Shown: in pieces, positions 34,036-42,198 of the stretch
Layout: each line of letters starts with the position of its first letter
Numbering within the stretch: the stretch's first letter is position 1
Assembly: GCF_000695685.1 (NCBI RefSeq)
Contig: NZ_JFFR01000027.1
Span: forward strand, 372,001 to 436,000
Source: Vibrio fortis
GTDB taxonomy: Bacteria > Pseudomonadota > Gammaproteobacteria > Enterobacterales > Vibrionaceae
DNA: 64,000 bases
Direction: 5' to 3'
Notes under the pieces: model-generated
What the model saw: the letters and a program-made list of their open reading frames with translations, nothing else
Databases searched by the model: none
Told to the model about the DNA's origin: nothing
Made by a program: the position numbers and the translations under genes

Positions 34036-34971
34036 ATGCATCAAATACCACCTGAGACCATAGAGCAAGCATCAGTTTGGATGGCACGCCTTTGGGCTGA
34101 CGATGCCACGCAACAAGATCATGACTCGTTCGAATGTTGGAGGCTTGCCCACCCGAATAACGCCTTGGCTTGGCAAAAGTTAGAACTGCTACAAAGTAAG
34201 TTTTGTACCATTCCTCAAGGAAAAATCAGCAAGCAGGTCTTAACGCGTAAGTCACCGAGAGTCAGTCGTCGCGAATTCTTATCCATAAGCGCGCTATCAT
34301 TCGTCGCATTAAGTTCAGGCATGGCGGTATACAGACCAACGCCGACAGGTACCGAATACTCAACTGCGACTGGCGAAATTCGTTCAATGACACTGCTCGA
34401 CGGCACACAATTAGCACTAAACACTGATTCCAAATTATTTGTGGATTTTGATAATCATCAGCGTGATATTCATATTGAACGCGGCGAAGTCATGATCACC
34501 AATACACATCATCGTAGCCCATTGACAGTCTCGACTTCGCGGGGTTTAGTGCTGCCTATCGGAACCCAATTCAGTATCCGAGAGCATGCCGACACCACTC
34601 AAGTCTCTGTTTACGAGGGTGAAGTCGAAATTCAACCTATGCTCGGGATGGGGAAACCGCATCTTTTCGCAGGGCAAACTGCCCACTTCGATCGCCGCAC
34701 AGTATCACAGCCAAACCAGACCCAAGATTCAGACATGCTTTGGTTGGAACATAAAATCATGGCGGAAGCGACACAGCTCAAAACCTTCATCAACGAATTA
34801 GGGCGTTATCGACGCGGCATCATCAACGTCGATGCCAGTGCCGCAGCACTCAAACTTACTGGTGTGTTCTCGACCAAAGATATTGATAAAACCTTACACA
34901 ATATTAGCCAGATACTGCCAGTAAGAATCCACTACCGAACCCCTCTTTGGGTCACCATCACAGCAAAATAA
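34036..34971 (+). CDS. FecR-like anti-sigma/sigma regulator with Tat-type signal
   Basis: A 311-residue protein. The N-terminal cytoplasmic domain (IEQASVWMARLWADD, HPNNALAWQKLELLQ) is the DUF4880/FecR_N type that binds the sigma factor. A membrane segment near residues 77-100 is preceded by SRREFLSISAL, a twin-arginine signal seen in some FecR proteins. The periplasmic part has the FecR fold (RSMTLLDGTQLALNTDSKL, ERGEVMI, VYEGEVEIQP) and a C-terminal STN-like end that would touch the receptor signalling domain. GAGG lies six bases before ATG 34036, one base after the sigma stop. Confidence 0.9.
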   Translation: MHQIPPETIEQASVWMARLWADDATQQDHDSFECWRLAHPNNALAWQKLELLQSKFCTIPQGKISKQVLTRKSPRVSRREFLSISALSFVALSSGMAVYRPTPTGTEYSTATGEIRSMTLLDGTQLALNTDSKLFVDFDNHQRDIHIERGEVMITNTHHRSPLTVSTSRGLVLPIGTQFSIREHADTTQVSVYEGEVEIQPMLGMGKPHLFAGQTAHFDRRTVSQPNQTQDSDMLWLEHKIMAEATQLKTFINELGRYRRGIINVDASAAALKLTGVFSTKDIDKTLHNISQILPVRIHYRTPLWVTITAK

Positions 34972-34980
34972 AATTTTATT

Positions 34981-35007
34981 ACGGATTTCAGATTCTTGTT
35001 CGGTGTA
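34981..35007 (+). promoter_or_regulatory. ECF promoter motif 1, before the TonB receptor
   Basis: ACGG (34981) and CGGTGTA (35001), offset 20 bases. This is one of five sites in the locus with the same two elements at the same spacing. The receptor start is 39 bases downstream. Confidence 0.8.
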
Positions 35008-35045
35008 TCTGACAGTCAGTTAGAAATCCCGATAAGGAAATTACG

Positions 35046-38000
35046 GTGCCAAATGCCAAGCAGCGCTCGCTACTCTCCAAACTTACCACGATAAAACTCG
35101 GTGTCGTTATATTGAGTTTTCCTTTTGCTTCTCACGCTGCAGAAGACCATCAATATAATATTCCAGCAGGCACCCTAGACAGTGCTCTCAACCACTTTGC
35201 CGTTGAATCGGGTATCGAGTTTTATCTAGATTCGTCGCTCTCTTCAGAGCTTTACAGCCAAGGTTTAGTCGGCCAGTACAACAATGAACAGGCGCTGTCT
35301 TTGCTATTGACTAATACCGGTCTGCAAGCACAAAAGCAGTCTGATGGTGTTTATTACCTCGTACCGACTACAGACTCGATGACACTCGATGCTATACAAG
35401 TTCGCACCCATTTTGATGATGCCTATCAAAGAGACGCAGACGGTGAAATGGATGTGTACGACAAAGACGTCGCTACCGCTTATCTCGGGAAAGAAGAAAT
35501 CGAACGCTTCAAAGGGACCAGTGCAGCGGATCTATTCACCGGTGTCGCCAACACACACAGTGGCGAAGCACGAAATGGCGGTGGCAGTATCGACCCGAAC
35601 GTACGTGGTGTACAGGGTTTTGGTCGTGTACCTGTTGTTATCGATGGTACTGAACAAGGTATTTCAGTGTATAACGGCTATCGTGGGTCATCGAACAGAA
35701 ACTACATTGACCCCAACCTTATCGGCAGCATGACCGTCTATCAAGGTGCTCAATTAAACTCAGAGATCAATACCTCAACAGGTGGTGCCGTAAAAGTGAC
35801 CACCTTGCAACCGCAAGATATCGTTGAAGAAGGTGAACAATTTGGTATTGAGTTAGTTGCCGAAAGTAGCAGTAACTCCATCGAGCCAAACAAAGCGCGA
35901 CTGCATACCGGAAAACGTTGGCAAGACGTCCCTGCTTATGCCGAGCTAGGTGGCGTTCCACTGTACGATGATCCAGAACTTCGTTTCCAAACCAGAGACA
36001 ACAAAACAGATAACCCCTTCAATGGAGAAGACGTCGCCTACCGCCTCGCACTCACTGGAATCGAACCAAAATTTGACTGGTTAGCCGCGTACGCATACCG
36101 AAATCGGGGCAACTACTATTCAGGTACCAGCAAAGCTGACTTCTACTCGAAACCATTTGATAATAACTCCAGTGACCAAGTCGCGGGGCGAAATCCACTT
36201 TTAAGACCTGAACACATGGCATTGGTCCACTACCCTGGCCACGAAGTACCCAACACATCGGCTGAAATGGAATCAGCACTGTTAAAAGGTACGATCAATT
36301 TCAGTGATTACTACAAACTGCACGCCAGTATCCGATACACGGAAAGTACTCATGGTGAAATACTGGCGAGTCGTTCAGACTACCGAAATTCTGATGGACT
36401 CGCTCAGTGGCCGCTTGCGAACGCAAAAATGCAAGCTTACACCCTGAAATTTAGAGCTAACCCTGAACACGATTTGCTAAACCTAAGCACCAACTTATGG
36501 CTGACAAAAACAGATTCACGCAGCAATACTGGTTATGGCTTCCCCAACTTCGTGAACTACAAAAGCGATACGCCTGACATCATCATAAACACATCCGTCG
36601 TTAACCGTGATGAGCAAAGGTACGGGTTCGATTTCAATAACAAGATGCTACTGACAGACTCTATTGATATGACATTGTCCGGCAGTTACATGATGCACGA
36701 ATTGAACCCTAAAGAAGGGCTAGCCAACCTTGTCGATTTCTATGGTGGTGCAGTCCGTGCCGGTGAAAGAGAAGAATACAACGGCGCAGTAAAGATTGAA
36801 TGGCGCCCACATGAATCCATCGTGTTAGATTCTGGTGTCCGTTACATCTCTTACAATGCGACAGATTACTATATCGAGCATCAAGTAAACTCTGGCGACA
36901 TTAGTCCTCTTAAAGAGTACAAGAAAGACGGTTACCAATTAACGTATCAAACGCTAGAAACCTATGCGCCGGAAGAGATCGCACAAAATGTAGCAAATGC
37001 AGAGCATGAGGTGAGGGTCACTTTCACGCAACAAAACCTCAATACTGAGATAGATAGATTACAAAACTTGATCGTTATGTTCCCTGATCAAGCCAGTGAG
37101 TACCAAAGTCAGTTAGACGAACGACAAACAGAACTCGCTAATTTCGATGCCATATTGCAACAAAAGCTACAAACCCAAACCGAAGCGGCGCAAAATCAAA
37201 CCACTTTCATCGAGCACCATGCATCCAATTGGTTAACCAATAGCGACAACGAGCTCGATCTGGCGAACAATGCTTGTCGTATTGCCATGCAACAAGAAAA
37301 CTACATCGAAGGCAGTTGTAAAGCCAAGTCGCTTGAGACTTCTGAAGAATACAACACCCAGTACAAAACTAGCGGTAGTGGGTGGATGCCTTCTGTCACA
37401 GCCACATGGTTAATCAGCGATAACAGCCGAATTTACACCCGTTATGCTGAGACTTTGCGTTTCCCAAGCTTATTTGAAAGTACCAGTGGATTCAGTAGTA
37501 ACCCCGTCGCAAGTGCTCCACTACAACCTGAGCGTGCCAAACTGTACGAGACGGCCTATATTCACTACTTCGATAATGCGAGCTTTAAGCTGACCTATTT
37601 TGATCAAACCATTGACGATGTAATGGATAGAGACCGCGACAGTTATAACTTCACTAACCTAGATAGCCAACGAACCAGCGGTATTGAGATCAATGGGCAG
37701 TTTGATAACAGCGTTTATTTTGCTGATGCCTCAATTGCTTACAACTTCCGAAACGAAGTTTGTGACAGAAACTCAGCCGCTCAAGGTTATATAAAGGATG
37801 TAATTTTAGGCAATACCCCATCCGAAGAAACCTGTGTTCGTGGTGGATTTTCAGAAGGAAGCTTCCTTGCTGCCCATGCAGCACCTGAATATACAGGCAG
37901 TATTTTACTAGGTACTCGTTTCTTTGATACCGACTTAGAAACAGGCGTACGTACGAACTACGTTTCAGCGAGTCATGAAGATGAGATCATAAAAAGAACT

Positions 38001-38168
38001 GAGGTGATTACTTATGATGCCTACGTCAAATATGCCTTCACAAAGAAACTGAGTGCTGAACTGATTGGTATCAATTTATCTGATGTTTATTACTTAGATA
38101 CAGGTTCGGTATCAGGTATGCCCGCTCCAGGCCGAACATTAACCTTCAAACTAAGTGGTAAGTTTTAA
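35046..38168 (+). CDS. TonB-dependent outer-membrane receptor with STN signalling domain
   Basis: A 1040-residue receptor. Signal peptide 1-32, STN domain about 37-107 (YNIPAGTLDSALNHFAVESG), TonB box-like DAIQV near 115-119, plug (about 150-270, GVQGFGRVPVVIDGTEQG) and a 22-strand barrel ending GRTLTFKLSGKF with terminal Phe. The STN domain pairs with the FecR protein. Residues about 640-735 form a Gln/Glu-rich coiled-coil insert that should lie in an extracellular loop, unusual for this family. Start is GTG with AAGGAAA upstream. The substrate is unknown; with a hemophilin-like partner, heme or a heme protein is the first guess, and another metal complex the alternative. Confidence 0.93.
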   Translation: MPNAKQRSLLSKLTTIKLGVVILSFPFASHAAEDHQYNIPAGTLDSALNHFAVESGIEFYLDSSLSSELYSQGLVGQYNNEQALSLLLTNTGLQAQKQSDGVYYLVPTTDSMTLDAIQVRTHFDDAYQRDADGEMDVYDKDVATAYLGKEEIERFKGTSAADLFTGVANTHSGEARNGGGSIDPNVRGVQGFGRVPVVIDGTEQGISVYNGYRGSSNRNYIDPNLIGSMTVYQGAQLNSEINTSTGGAVKVTTLQPQDIVEEGEQFGIELVAESSSNSIEPNKARLHTGKRWQDVPAYAELGGVPLYDDPELRFQTRDNKTDNPFNGEDVAYRLALTGIEPKFDWLAAYAYRNRGNYYSGTSKADFYSKPFDNNSSDQVAGRNPLLRPEHMALVHYPGHEVPNTSAEMESALLKGTINFSDYYKLHASIRYTESTHGEILASRSDYRNSDGLAQWPLANAKMQAYTLKFRANPEHDLLNLSTNLWLTKTDSRSNTGYGFPNFVNYKSDTPDIIINTSVVNRDEQRYGFDFNNKMLLTDSIDMTLSGSYMMHELNPKEGLANLVDFYGGAVRAGEREEYNGAVKIEWRPHESIVLDSGVRYISYNATDYYIEHQVNSGDISPLKEYKKDGYQLTYQTLETYAPEEIAQNVANAEHEVRVTFTQQNLNTEIDRLQNLIVMFPDQASEYQSQLDERQTELANFDAILQQKLQTQTEAAQNQTTFIEHHASNWLTNSDNELDLANNACRIAMQQENYIEGSCKAKSLETSEEYNTQYKTSGSGWMPSVTATWLISDNSRIYTRYAETLRFPSLFESTSGFSSNPVASAPLQPERAKLYETAYIHYFDNASFKLTYFDQTIDDVMDRDRDSYNFTNLDSQRTSGIEINGQFDNSVYFADASIAYNFRNEVCDRNSAAQGYIKDVILGNTPSEETCVRGGFSEGSFLAAHAAPEYTGSILLGTRFFDTDLETGVRTNYVSASHEDEIIKRTEVITYDAYVKYAFTKKLSAELIGINLSDVYYLDTGSVSGMPAPGRTLTFKLSGKF

Positions 38169-38234
38169 TAAAAAGACCACTGATATTGCCTTTCATACTC
38201 GTTTGGAATCAAACGTATCAATCAAAACCATAAT

Positions 38235-38258
38235 AAAACGCCTTTCGGGGCGTTTTTC
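38235..38258 (+). terminator. Intrinsic terminator of the TonB receptor gene
   Basis: AAAACGCC and GGCGTTTT with a six-base loop and T-run. Confidence 0.85.
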
Positions 38259-38261
38259 TTT

Positions 38262-38288
38262 ACGGGTTTCTCATCTTGATTCGGTATA
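38262..38288 (+). promoter_or_regulatory. ECF promoter motif 2, before lipoprotein 1
   Basis: ACGG (38262) and CGGTATA (38282), offset 20. It starts four bases after the receptor terminator. Confidence 0.8.
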
Positions 38289-38356
38289 CCCAATGAAATT
38301 GACATTTGCATGGTTGATTTCAAACAGCTTTGCCACTCATGATTAGGAAAAAATAC

Positions 38357-39679
38357 ATGACTTCAAAACTAAAATGGACCTTACTTGCTGCCGCTATGCC
38401 AGCGCTTATCGCATGCGGTAGTGGGAGCAGCGACAGCAGTTCAGACTCTTCAAACAACGCAACTGTAGAAAAATCTTATGCCAAACTAGGCAAGCGTGTG
38501 CGCTTAGATGTAACCCAAGGTTTAGATACCTACAACGAAAACATGACTTTCGAATGGAAGGTCACAAGCAAACCTGATGGCAGTAACGTTGCACTTAACG
38601 CAAGCAAGGCCATTTCACCTTATTTCACTCCAGATGTTGTTGGTGATTACACATTTGAACTAGAAAGTGCAGTATCTGGCACTTCAAGTACCACAAAGCA
38701 AACCATTGAAGTCACTGACGCATCACAAAACGTGGCGCCAATCATCGATATTGCGACACCACCAAGTGTTGCTCTAGCCAAATCTATCGAAATTCCGTCT
38801 AACGCCGTCGACCTTGATGGCGATGTTTTAACTTATCAATGGGCGCTTTTATCAACACCGGATAATGCGACAATGAAACTTACGGGCAGCGGAGCATCAA
38901 CAGCAGTACTACTTTCTAATACAGCCGGTGACTACAAACTGAAATTAACAGTAAGCGACGGTTACGAGAGCGCTAGCCAAGAAGTGACTGTGTCATATTC
39001 AGCAGAAAACATTGCTCCTGTGGCTAATGCGGGTGGCGTAAAGTCTTTAGAGATTAGAGAAACAGCAACCTTAGATGGCAGCGGCAGCTACGACGGCAAT
39101 GAAGATGCGATTACGTACACGTGGAAACTACTTTCTAAACCTGAAAATAGTACAGCTGAGCTTTCAGACTCTACAGTCGCGAAACCTGATTTCACACCCG
39201 ACCAAGTGGGTGATTACCTCTTCTCGCTAACTGTAAATGACGGTGAATTAACCAGTGAAGCCGATATGGTTCGCTTGAGCGCAAGTGCCACAGGCAGCAG
39301 CGAAATCATCTTTACCTTTGGAGATGAAAAAACAATACATGCCCTACCTTTCGCTATTCCGCCTATTACCTTAGATAAAACCATCACAGGTGATGCACCC
39401 GATTACGTTCTAGTGGGAACTTATACTCTAGAGGCGGTTGGTAAGGACTACACAATCAGTGAAATTACTGAAATGGACTTCAGAGGTGAAGATTATGCAC
39501 CGAAAATGACAGGGATAGAACTAAACCAAGTCCTACATGCAGGGGATGTGGCTTACGTGAAAATGTGGGCAAAACCGACGAATGGCGCGCGAACCAACGT
39601 TGTATATTCGTTCATCCTTGATAGTGATTTCACAAACTACATGGGCGTTGCTTACGACTTAAGTGCTGAGGCGAACTAA
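38357..39679 (+). CDS. Lipoprotein with PKD-like repeats (paralogue 1)
   Basis: A 440-residue lipoprotein: signal ending in lipobox LIAC, Ser-rich linker, then three immunoglobulin/PKD-like repeats (each with a YxW or YTWxLLSKP core and an xVGDYxFxL end) and a C-terminal module of about 120 residues (TFGDEKTIHALPF, VLVGTYTLEAVGKDYT). The C-terminal module is shared with the next gene's product and I do not recognise it. ATG 38357 has AGGA eight bases upstream. Its own ECF-type promoter puts it in the receptor regulon. A surface accessory role (ligand or hemoprotein capture) is inferred only. Confidence 0.82.
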   Translation: MTSKLKWTLLAAAMPALIACGSGSSDSSSDSSNNATVEKSYAKLGKRVRLDVTQGLDTYNENMTFEWKVTSKPDGSNVALNASKAISPYFTPDVVGDYTFELESAVSGTSSTTKQTIEVTDASQNVAPIIDIATPPSVALAKSIEIPSNAVDLDGDVLTYQWALLSTPDNATMKLTGSGASTAVLLSNTAGDYKLKLTVSDGYESASQEVTVSYSAENIAPVANAGGVKSLEIRETATLDGSGSYDGNEDAITYTWKLLSKPENSTAELSDSTVAKPDFTPDQVGDYLFSLTVNDGELTSEADMVRLSASATGSSEIIFTFGDEKTIHALPFAIPPITLDKTITGDAPDYVLVGTYTLEAVGKDYTISEITEMDFRGEDYAPKMTGIELNQVLHAGDVAYVKMWAKPTNGARTNVVYSFILDSDFTNYMGVAYDLSAEAN

Positions 39680-39689
39680 GCTCACTGCC

Positions 39690-39769
39690 TTCCAAGCTAA
39701 AGATTCTAGATTCCAAACTAAAGTCATTAACTTACAAGCTAAAAACACTATCTTCCAAACTGAAAGCAC
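39690..39769 (+). repeat. Four tandem 21-base repeats after lipoprotein 1
   Basis: Copies of TTCCAARCTAAA start at 39690, 39711, 39732 and 39753, each exactly 21 bases apart, with divergent spacers. They lie between the stop codon and the terminator. Confidence 0.8.
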
Positions 39770-39797
39770 AAAAAGCGCGAACATTCGCGCTTTTTTT
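39770..39797 (+). terminator. Intrinsic terminator of lipoprotein 1
   Basis: GCGCGA and TCGCGC around ACAT, with A-run before and seven T after. Confidence 0.9.
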
Positions 39798-39808
39798 ATT
39801 CTTGGATT

Positions 39809-39835
39809 ACGGTTTTCTCTTTCTTAAACGGTATA
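39809..39835 (+). promoter_or_regulatory. ECF promoter motif 3, before lipoprotein 2
   Basis: ACGG (39809) and CGGTATA (39829), offset 20. Its spacer (TTTTCTCTTTCTTAAA) is identical to that of motif 4. Confidence 0.82.
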
Positions 39836-39890
39836 GCAAGGAAAGGCAAAAAACGATGACTTAACATTCTACTCTCGACGGTGTATTGCA

Positions 39891-41270
39891 ATGCATGGCT
39901 ATACTTACAAGTTTCCAATAATTCTCTCTTTCGCTTTCATTACGGCGTGTAATGAAAGCGCTTCTGATTCATCGCCGACAAGCGATCCGAATAATCAAAC
40001 TCCGATCGCTATCGCTGGTATCAATCAACAAGTTAAAGTTAATCAAGTCGTCCACTTAGACGGCACGCGTAGTGTTGATTATGACAACGACTTCATCTCT
40101 TATTCGTGGTCATTCTCAGAAAAACCCGCAGGTAGCGAAGCACAACTTTCCAGCTTGGAGGCCATCAAACCGACTTTCGTTGCGGATCAGATTGGTACGT
40201 ATTATCTCTCGTTGGTGGTCAACGATGGCCAAGTCAACAGTCGCCCAAATCAAGTGAAAATAGTGGCTAAATCCAACCAAGACAACTCGCCACCGGTGGT
40301 CTCTCTTACCCCAACGTACAGCGCATCCCTGTCTCAATCCGTTAAGCTGTTTGACACATCCACAGATGCTGACGGCGATGAGCTTTACCGTCAATGGAAA
40401 ATTATCAACCAGCCAGACGAGAGTCAGCCTAGTCTCAGTAAATATGAGGGCAAATACCCCGACTTAACCGCTGATGTGGCGGGTGACTATGTGGTGGAAT
40501 TAACCGTCACCGATGGTTTCTTATCGACCAAGGCGACCACAACCGTCACCTTTAATGAAAACCATCAGAACCGACCTCCAATTGCTTATAAAAACCAGCA
40601 CATGTTAGCCATTGAAGGTATGACGATCCCTCTAGATGCCAGTGTAAGTACTGACCCGGACGGCGATCCACTCACCTTTAATTGGTTTTTTGTGTCAAAA
40701 CCACAAGGGAGCAACGCTACTATCGCTGATCCTAATGCGGTAATCACAAGTTTTATTGCCGATGTGAGCGGACAATATACTTTCAATATCGAAGTAAGTG
40801 ACGGTGAGTTCACCGATTTAGGTTACAAACCCACGTACGTAAATGTGGCTTCGTTAAATGGCCCGCACGCAAAAGTCTTTCTGAGAGATGAAACCGAACC
40901 TTTACTTCTACCCTTTGATGAAGATAAGAACATAGATCTAACCAATGATACCGGAGAAATACCTGAGTACTACACTTTAGGATCCTTTACGTTTGAAGCC
41001 GTCGAAAAAGACATTACTCTTACCGTGACTTCCTTGACTGATGTTAAAGACATCGTACAGCCCATCATAAGAACCTCTTTTGGTGAGCTCGCTGAATCTG
41101 ATGTTTATGTGATTCCAGCAGGTACCCGTGAAACCCTAACTTTGTATTCACCTCCAACCCAGAGCAAACCCACTCGAGTTGTTCTCGGATTTGCGTGGAG
41201 TTTAAATGGACCCAACGATTTCTCGTATATAGAGCGTGCTGGCGGTAACTACAATTTCATGAGTCGATAA
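39891..41270 (+). CDS. Lipoprotein with PKD-like repeats (paralogue 2)
   Basis: A 459-residue lipoprotein (lipobox ITAC) with three PKD-like repeats: VDYDNDFISYSWSF, DADGDELYRQWKI and DPDGDPLTFNWFF, each ending in a GxYxxxLxVxDG pattern, then a C-terminal module sharing the pattern LPF.....LGSFTFEAVEKDIT with paralogue 1. It is a diverged tandem duplicate. The Asp-rich repeat starts could bind calcium. The ribosome site is weak (GACGGTG). It has its own copy of the ECF motif, so it is expressed with the receptor. Role unknown. Confidence 0.82.
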   Translation: MHGYTYKFPIILSFAFITACNESASDSSPTSDPNNQTPIAIAGINQQVKVNQVVHLDGTRSVDYDNDFISYSWSFSEKPAGSEAQLSSLEAIKPTFVADQIGTYYLSLVVNDGQVNSRPNQVKIVAKSNQDNSPPVVSLTPTYSASLSQSVKLFDTSTDADGDELYRQWKIINQPDESQPSLSKYEGKYPDLTADVAGDYVVELTVTDGFLSTKATTTVTFNENHQNRPPIAYKNQHMLAIEGMTIPLDASVSTDPDGDPLTFNWFFVSKPQGSNATIADPNAVITSFIADVSGQYTFNIEVSDGEFTDLGYKPTYVNVASLNGPHAKVFLRDETEPLLLPFDEDKNIDLTNDTGEIPEYYTLGSFTFEAVEKDITLTVTSLTDVKDIVQPIIRTSFGELAESDVYVIPAGTRETLTLYSPPTQSKPTRVVLGFAWSLNGPNDFSYIERAGGNYNFMSR

Positions 41271-41299
41271 AGTTTTATTAAAAAATTCGATTCTCTATT

Positions 41300-41326
41300 A
41301 CGGTTTTCTCTTTCTTAAACGGTGTA
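41300..41326 (+). promoter_or_regulatory. ECF promoter motif 4, before the hemophilin-like gene
   Basis: ACGG (41300) and CGGTGTA (41320), offset 20, spacer identical to motif 3. Transcription would start near 41332. Confidence 0.82.
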
Positions 41327-41333
41327 ATAGTTG

Positions 41334-41384
41334 AAAGCAAGCACGACATCTGTCGCGCGCACCGGATGTTGGGTTTGCTTTTTT
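41334..41384 (+). other. 5' leader hairpin of the hemophilin-like gene
   Basis: AAAGCAA (41334-41340) and TTGCTTT (41375-41381) enclose an inner ACATC/GATGT pairing, and a T-run follows. It would lie at the extreme 5' end of the transcript, resembling a terminator or a stabilising cap. Confidence 0.5.
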
Positions 41385-41415
41385 ACTTATCATACTCAAT
41401 TTAAAAGGAATCAAA

Positions 41416-42144
41416 ATGAAACCAGTTCAACTTTCATGGATCGCGGCTGCAATGATTGGCCTTAGCCCACTTGTTCAAGCAGGTTTTGATGGCGCGATTA
41501 GCGACGACTCTCTACGCCAAGTTGGTGAATCTGAAGTTTACGTCCCACTGTTTCACTCGAAAGGTAAAGCCGGCATTGGCAGCTCAACAGGTAAGCGTGT
41601 CGATTTCGATGGTCTAGCTAACAGCTTTTTCAGTGCTGATCCACGCGATGGCGTTCATACTTCTGGCAGTAAACACTTTGGCTCAACGCACTACAACTTT
41701 GCGCAAGCGGCTAACCAAGACGTTTGGTTTGGCGAATGGTATGAAGGGAAACAAGATGAAACATACAACAACCGTACTGTTTACTATGTAGGCGACAACA
41801 CTGGTACCACTGTACCTACCTCAGGTAGCGCGACGTACAACATTACTGGTATTAACCACTTTAGCGGTAATAACAAACTGTCAGGTACGTTTACTGCTGA
41901 TTTCGCTCAACAAACACTAACAGGCGACATTGCTAATGCGTCTCTATCTATCAATGTGGATAGCACGATTGATGCAGCAAGCGCTTCGTTCAATGGTACG
42001 GCAACAGCTAACCAAGCAGGTGTGACAACTCAAGGTATTTCTCAAGGTCACTTCTTTGGCGCAGATGCAGCAACACTTGCTGGTATTGCGACTTTTGCTG
42101 GCAACTCTGATCTTGATACTGCATTCGGCGGTGCAAAACAGTAA
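41416..42144 (+). CDS. Secreted hemophilin/TbpB-barrel-like protein, Slam substrate
   Basis: A 242-residue secreted protein: signal peptide 1-22 cut after VQA with no lipobox Cys, an N-terminal handle-like domain (about 23-115), and a C-terminal 8-strand barrel of TbpB_B_D type (about 120-242), with the family pattern GISQGHFFGADAATLAGIA near the end. HphA/hemophilin and CrpC share this layout and are exported by Slam proteins. His47, His81, His87 and His92 are clustered in the N-terminal part and are candidate ligands for heme or metal. AAAAGGAA precedes the ATG. The gene is directly followed by slam. The ligand is inferred, not shown. Confidence 0.85.
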   Translation: MKPVQLSWIAAAMIGLSPLVQAGFDGAISDDSLRQVGESEVYVPLFHSKGKAGIGSSTGKRVDFDGLANSFFSADPRDGVHTSGSKHFGSTHYNFAQAANQDVWFGEWYEGKQDETYNNRTVYYVGDNTGTTVPTSGSATYNITGINHFSGNNKLSGTFTADFAQQTLTGDIANASLSINVDSTIDAASASFNGTATANQAGVTTQGISQGHFFGADAATLAGIATFAGNSDLDTAFGGAKQ

Positions 42145-42159
42145 TCACCTTCAATGGCT

Positions 42160-42186
42160 AAGAAGCAGCTTCGGCTGCTTCTTTTT
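42160..42186 (+). terminator. UUCG-loop terminator between substrate and Slam genes
   Basis: AAGAAGCAGC and GCTGCTTCTT flank TTCG, followed by TTT. It ends 13 bases before the Slam start, so Slam is expressed only by read-through, giving more substrate than exporter. Confidence 0.9.
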
Positions 42187-42198
42187 AATGAGCACCAC

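Noticed and set aside
42154..42198. Longer N-terminus of the Slam protein
   Set aside because: It would be encoded across the terminator and would spoil the signal peptide.
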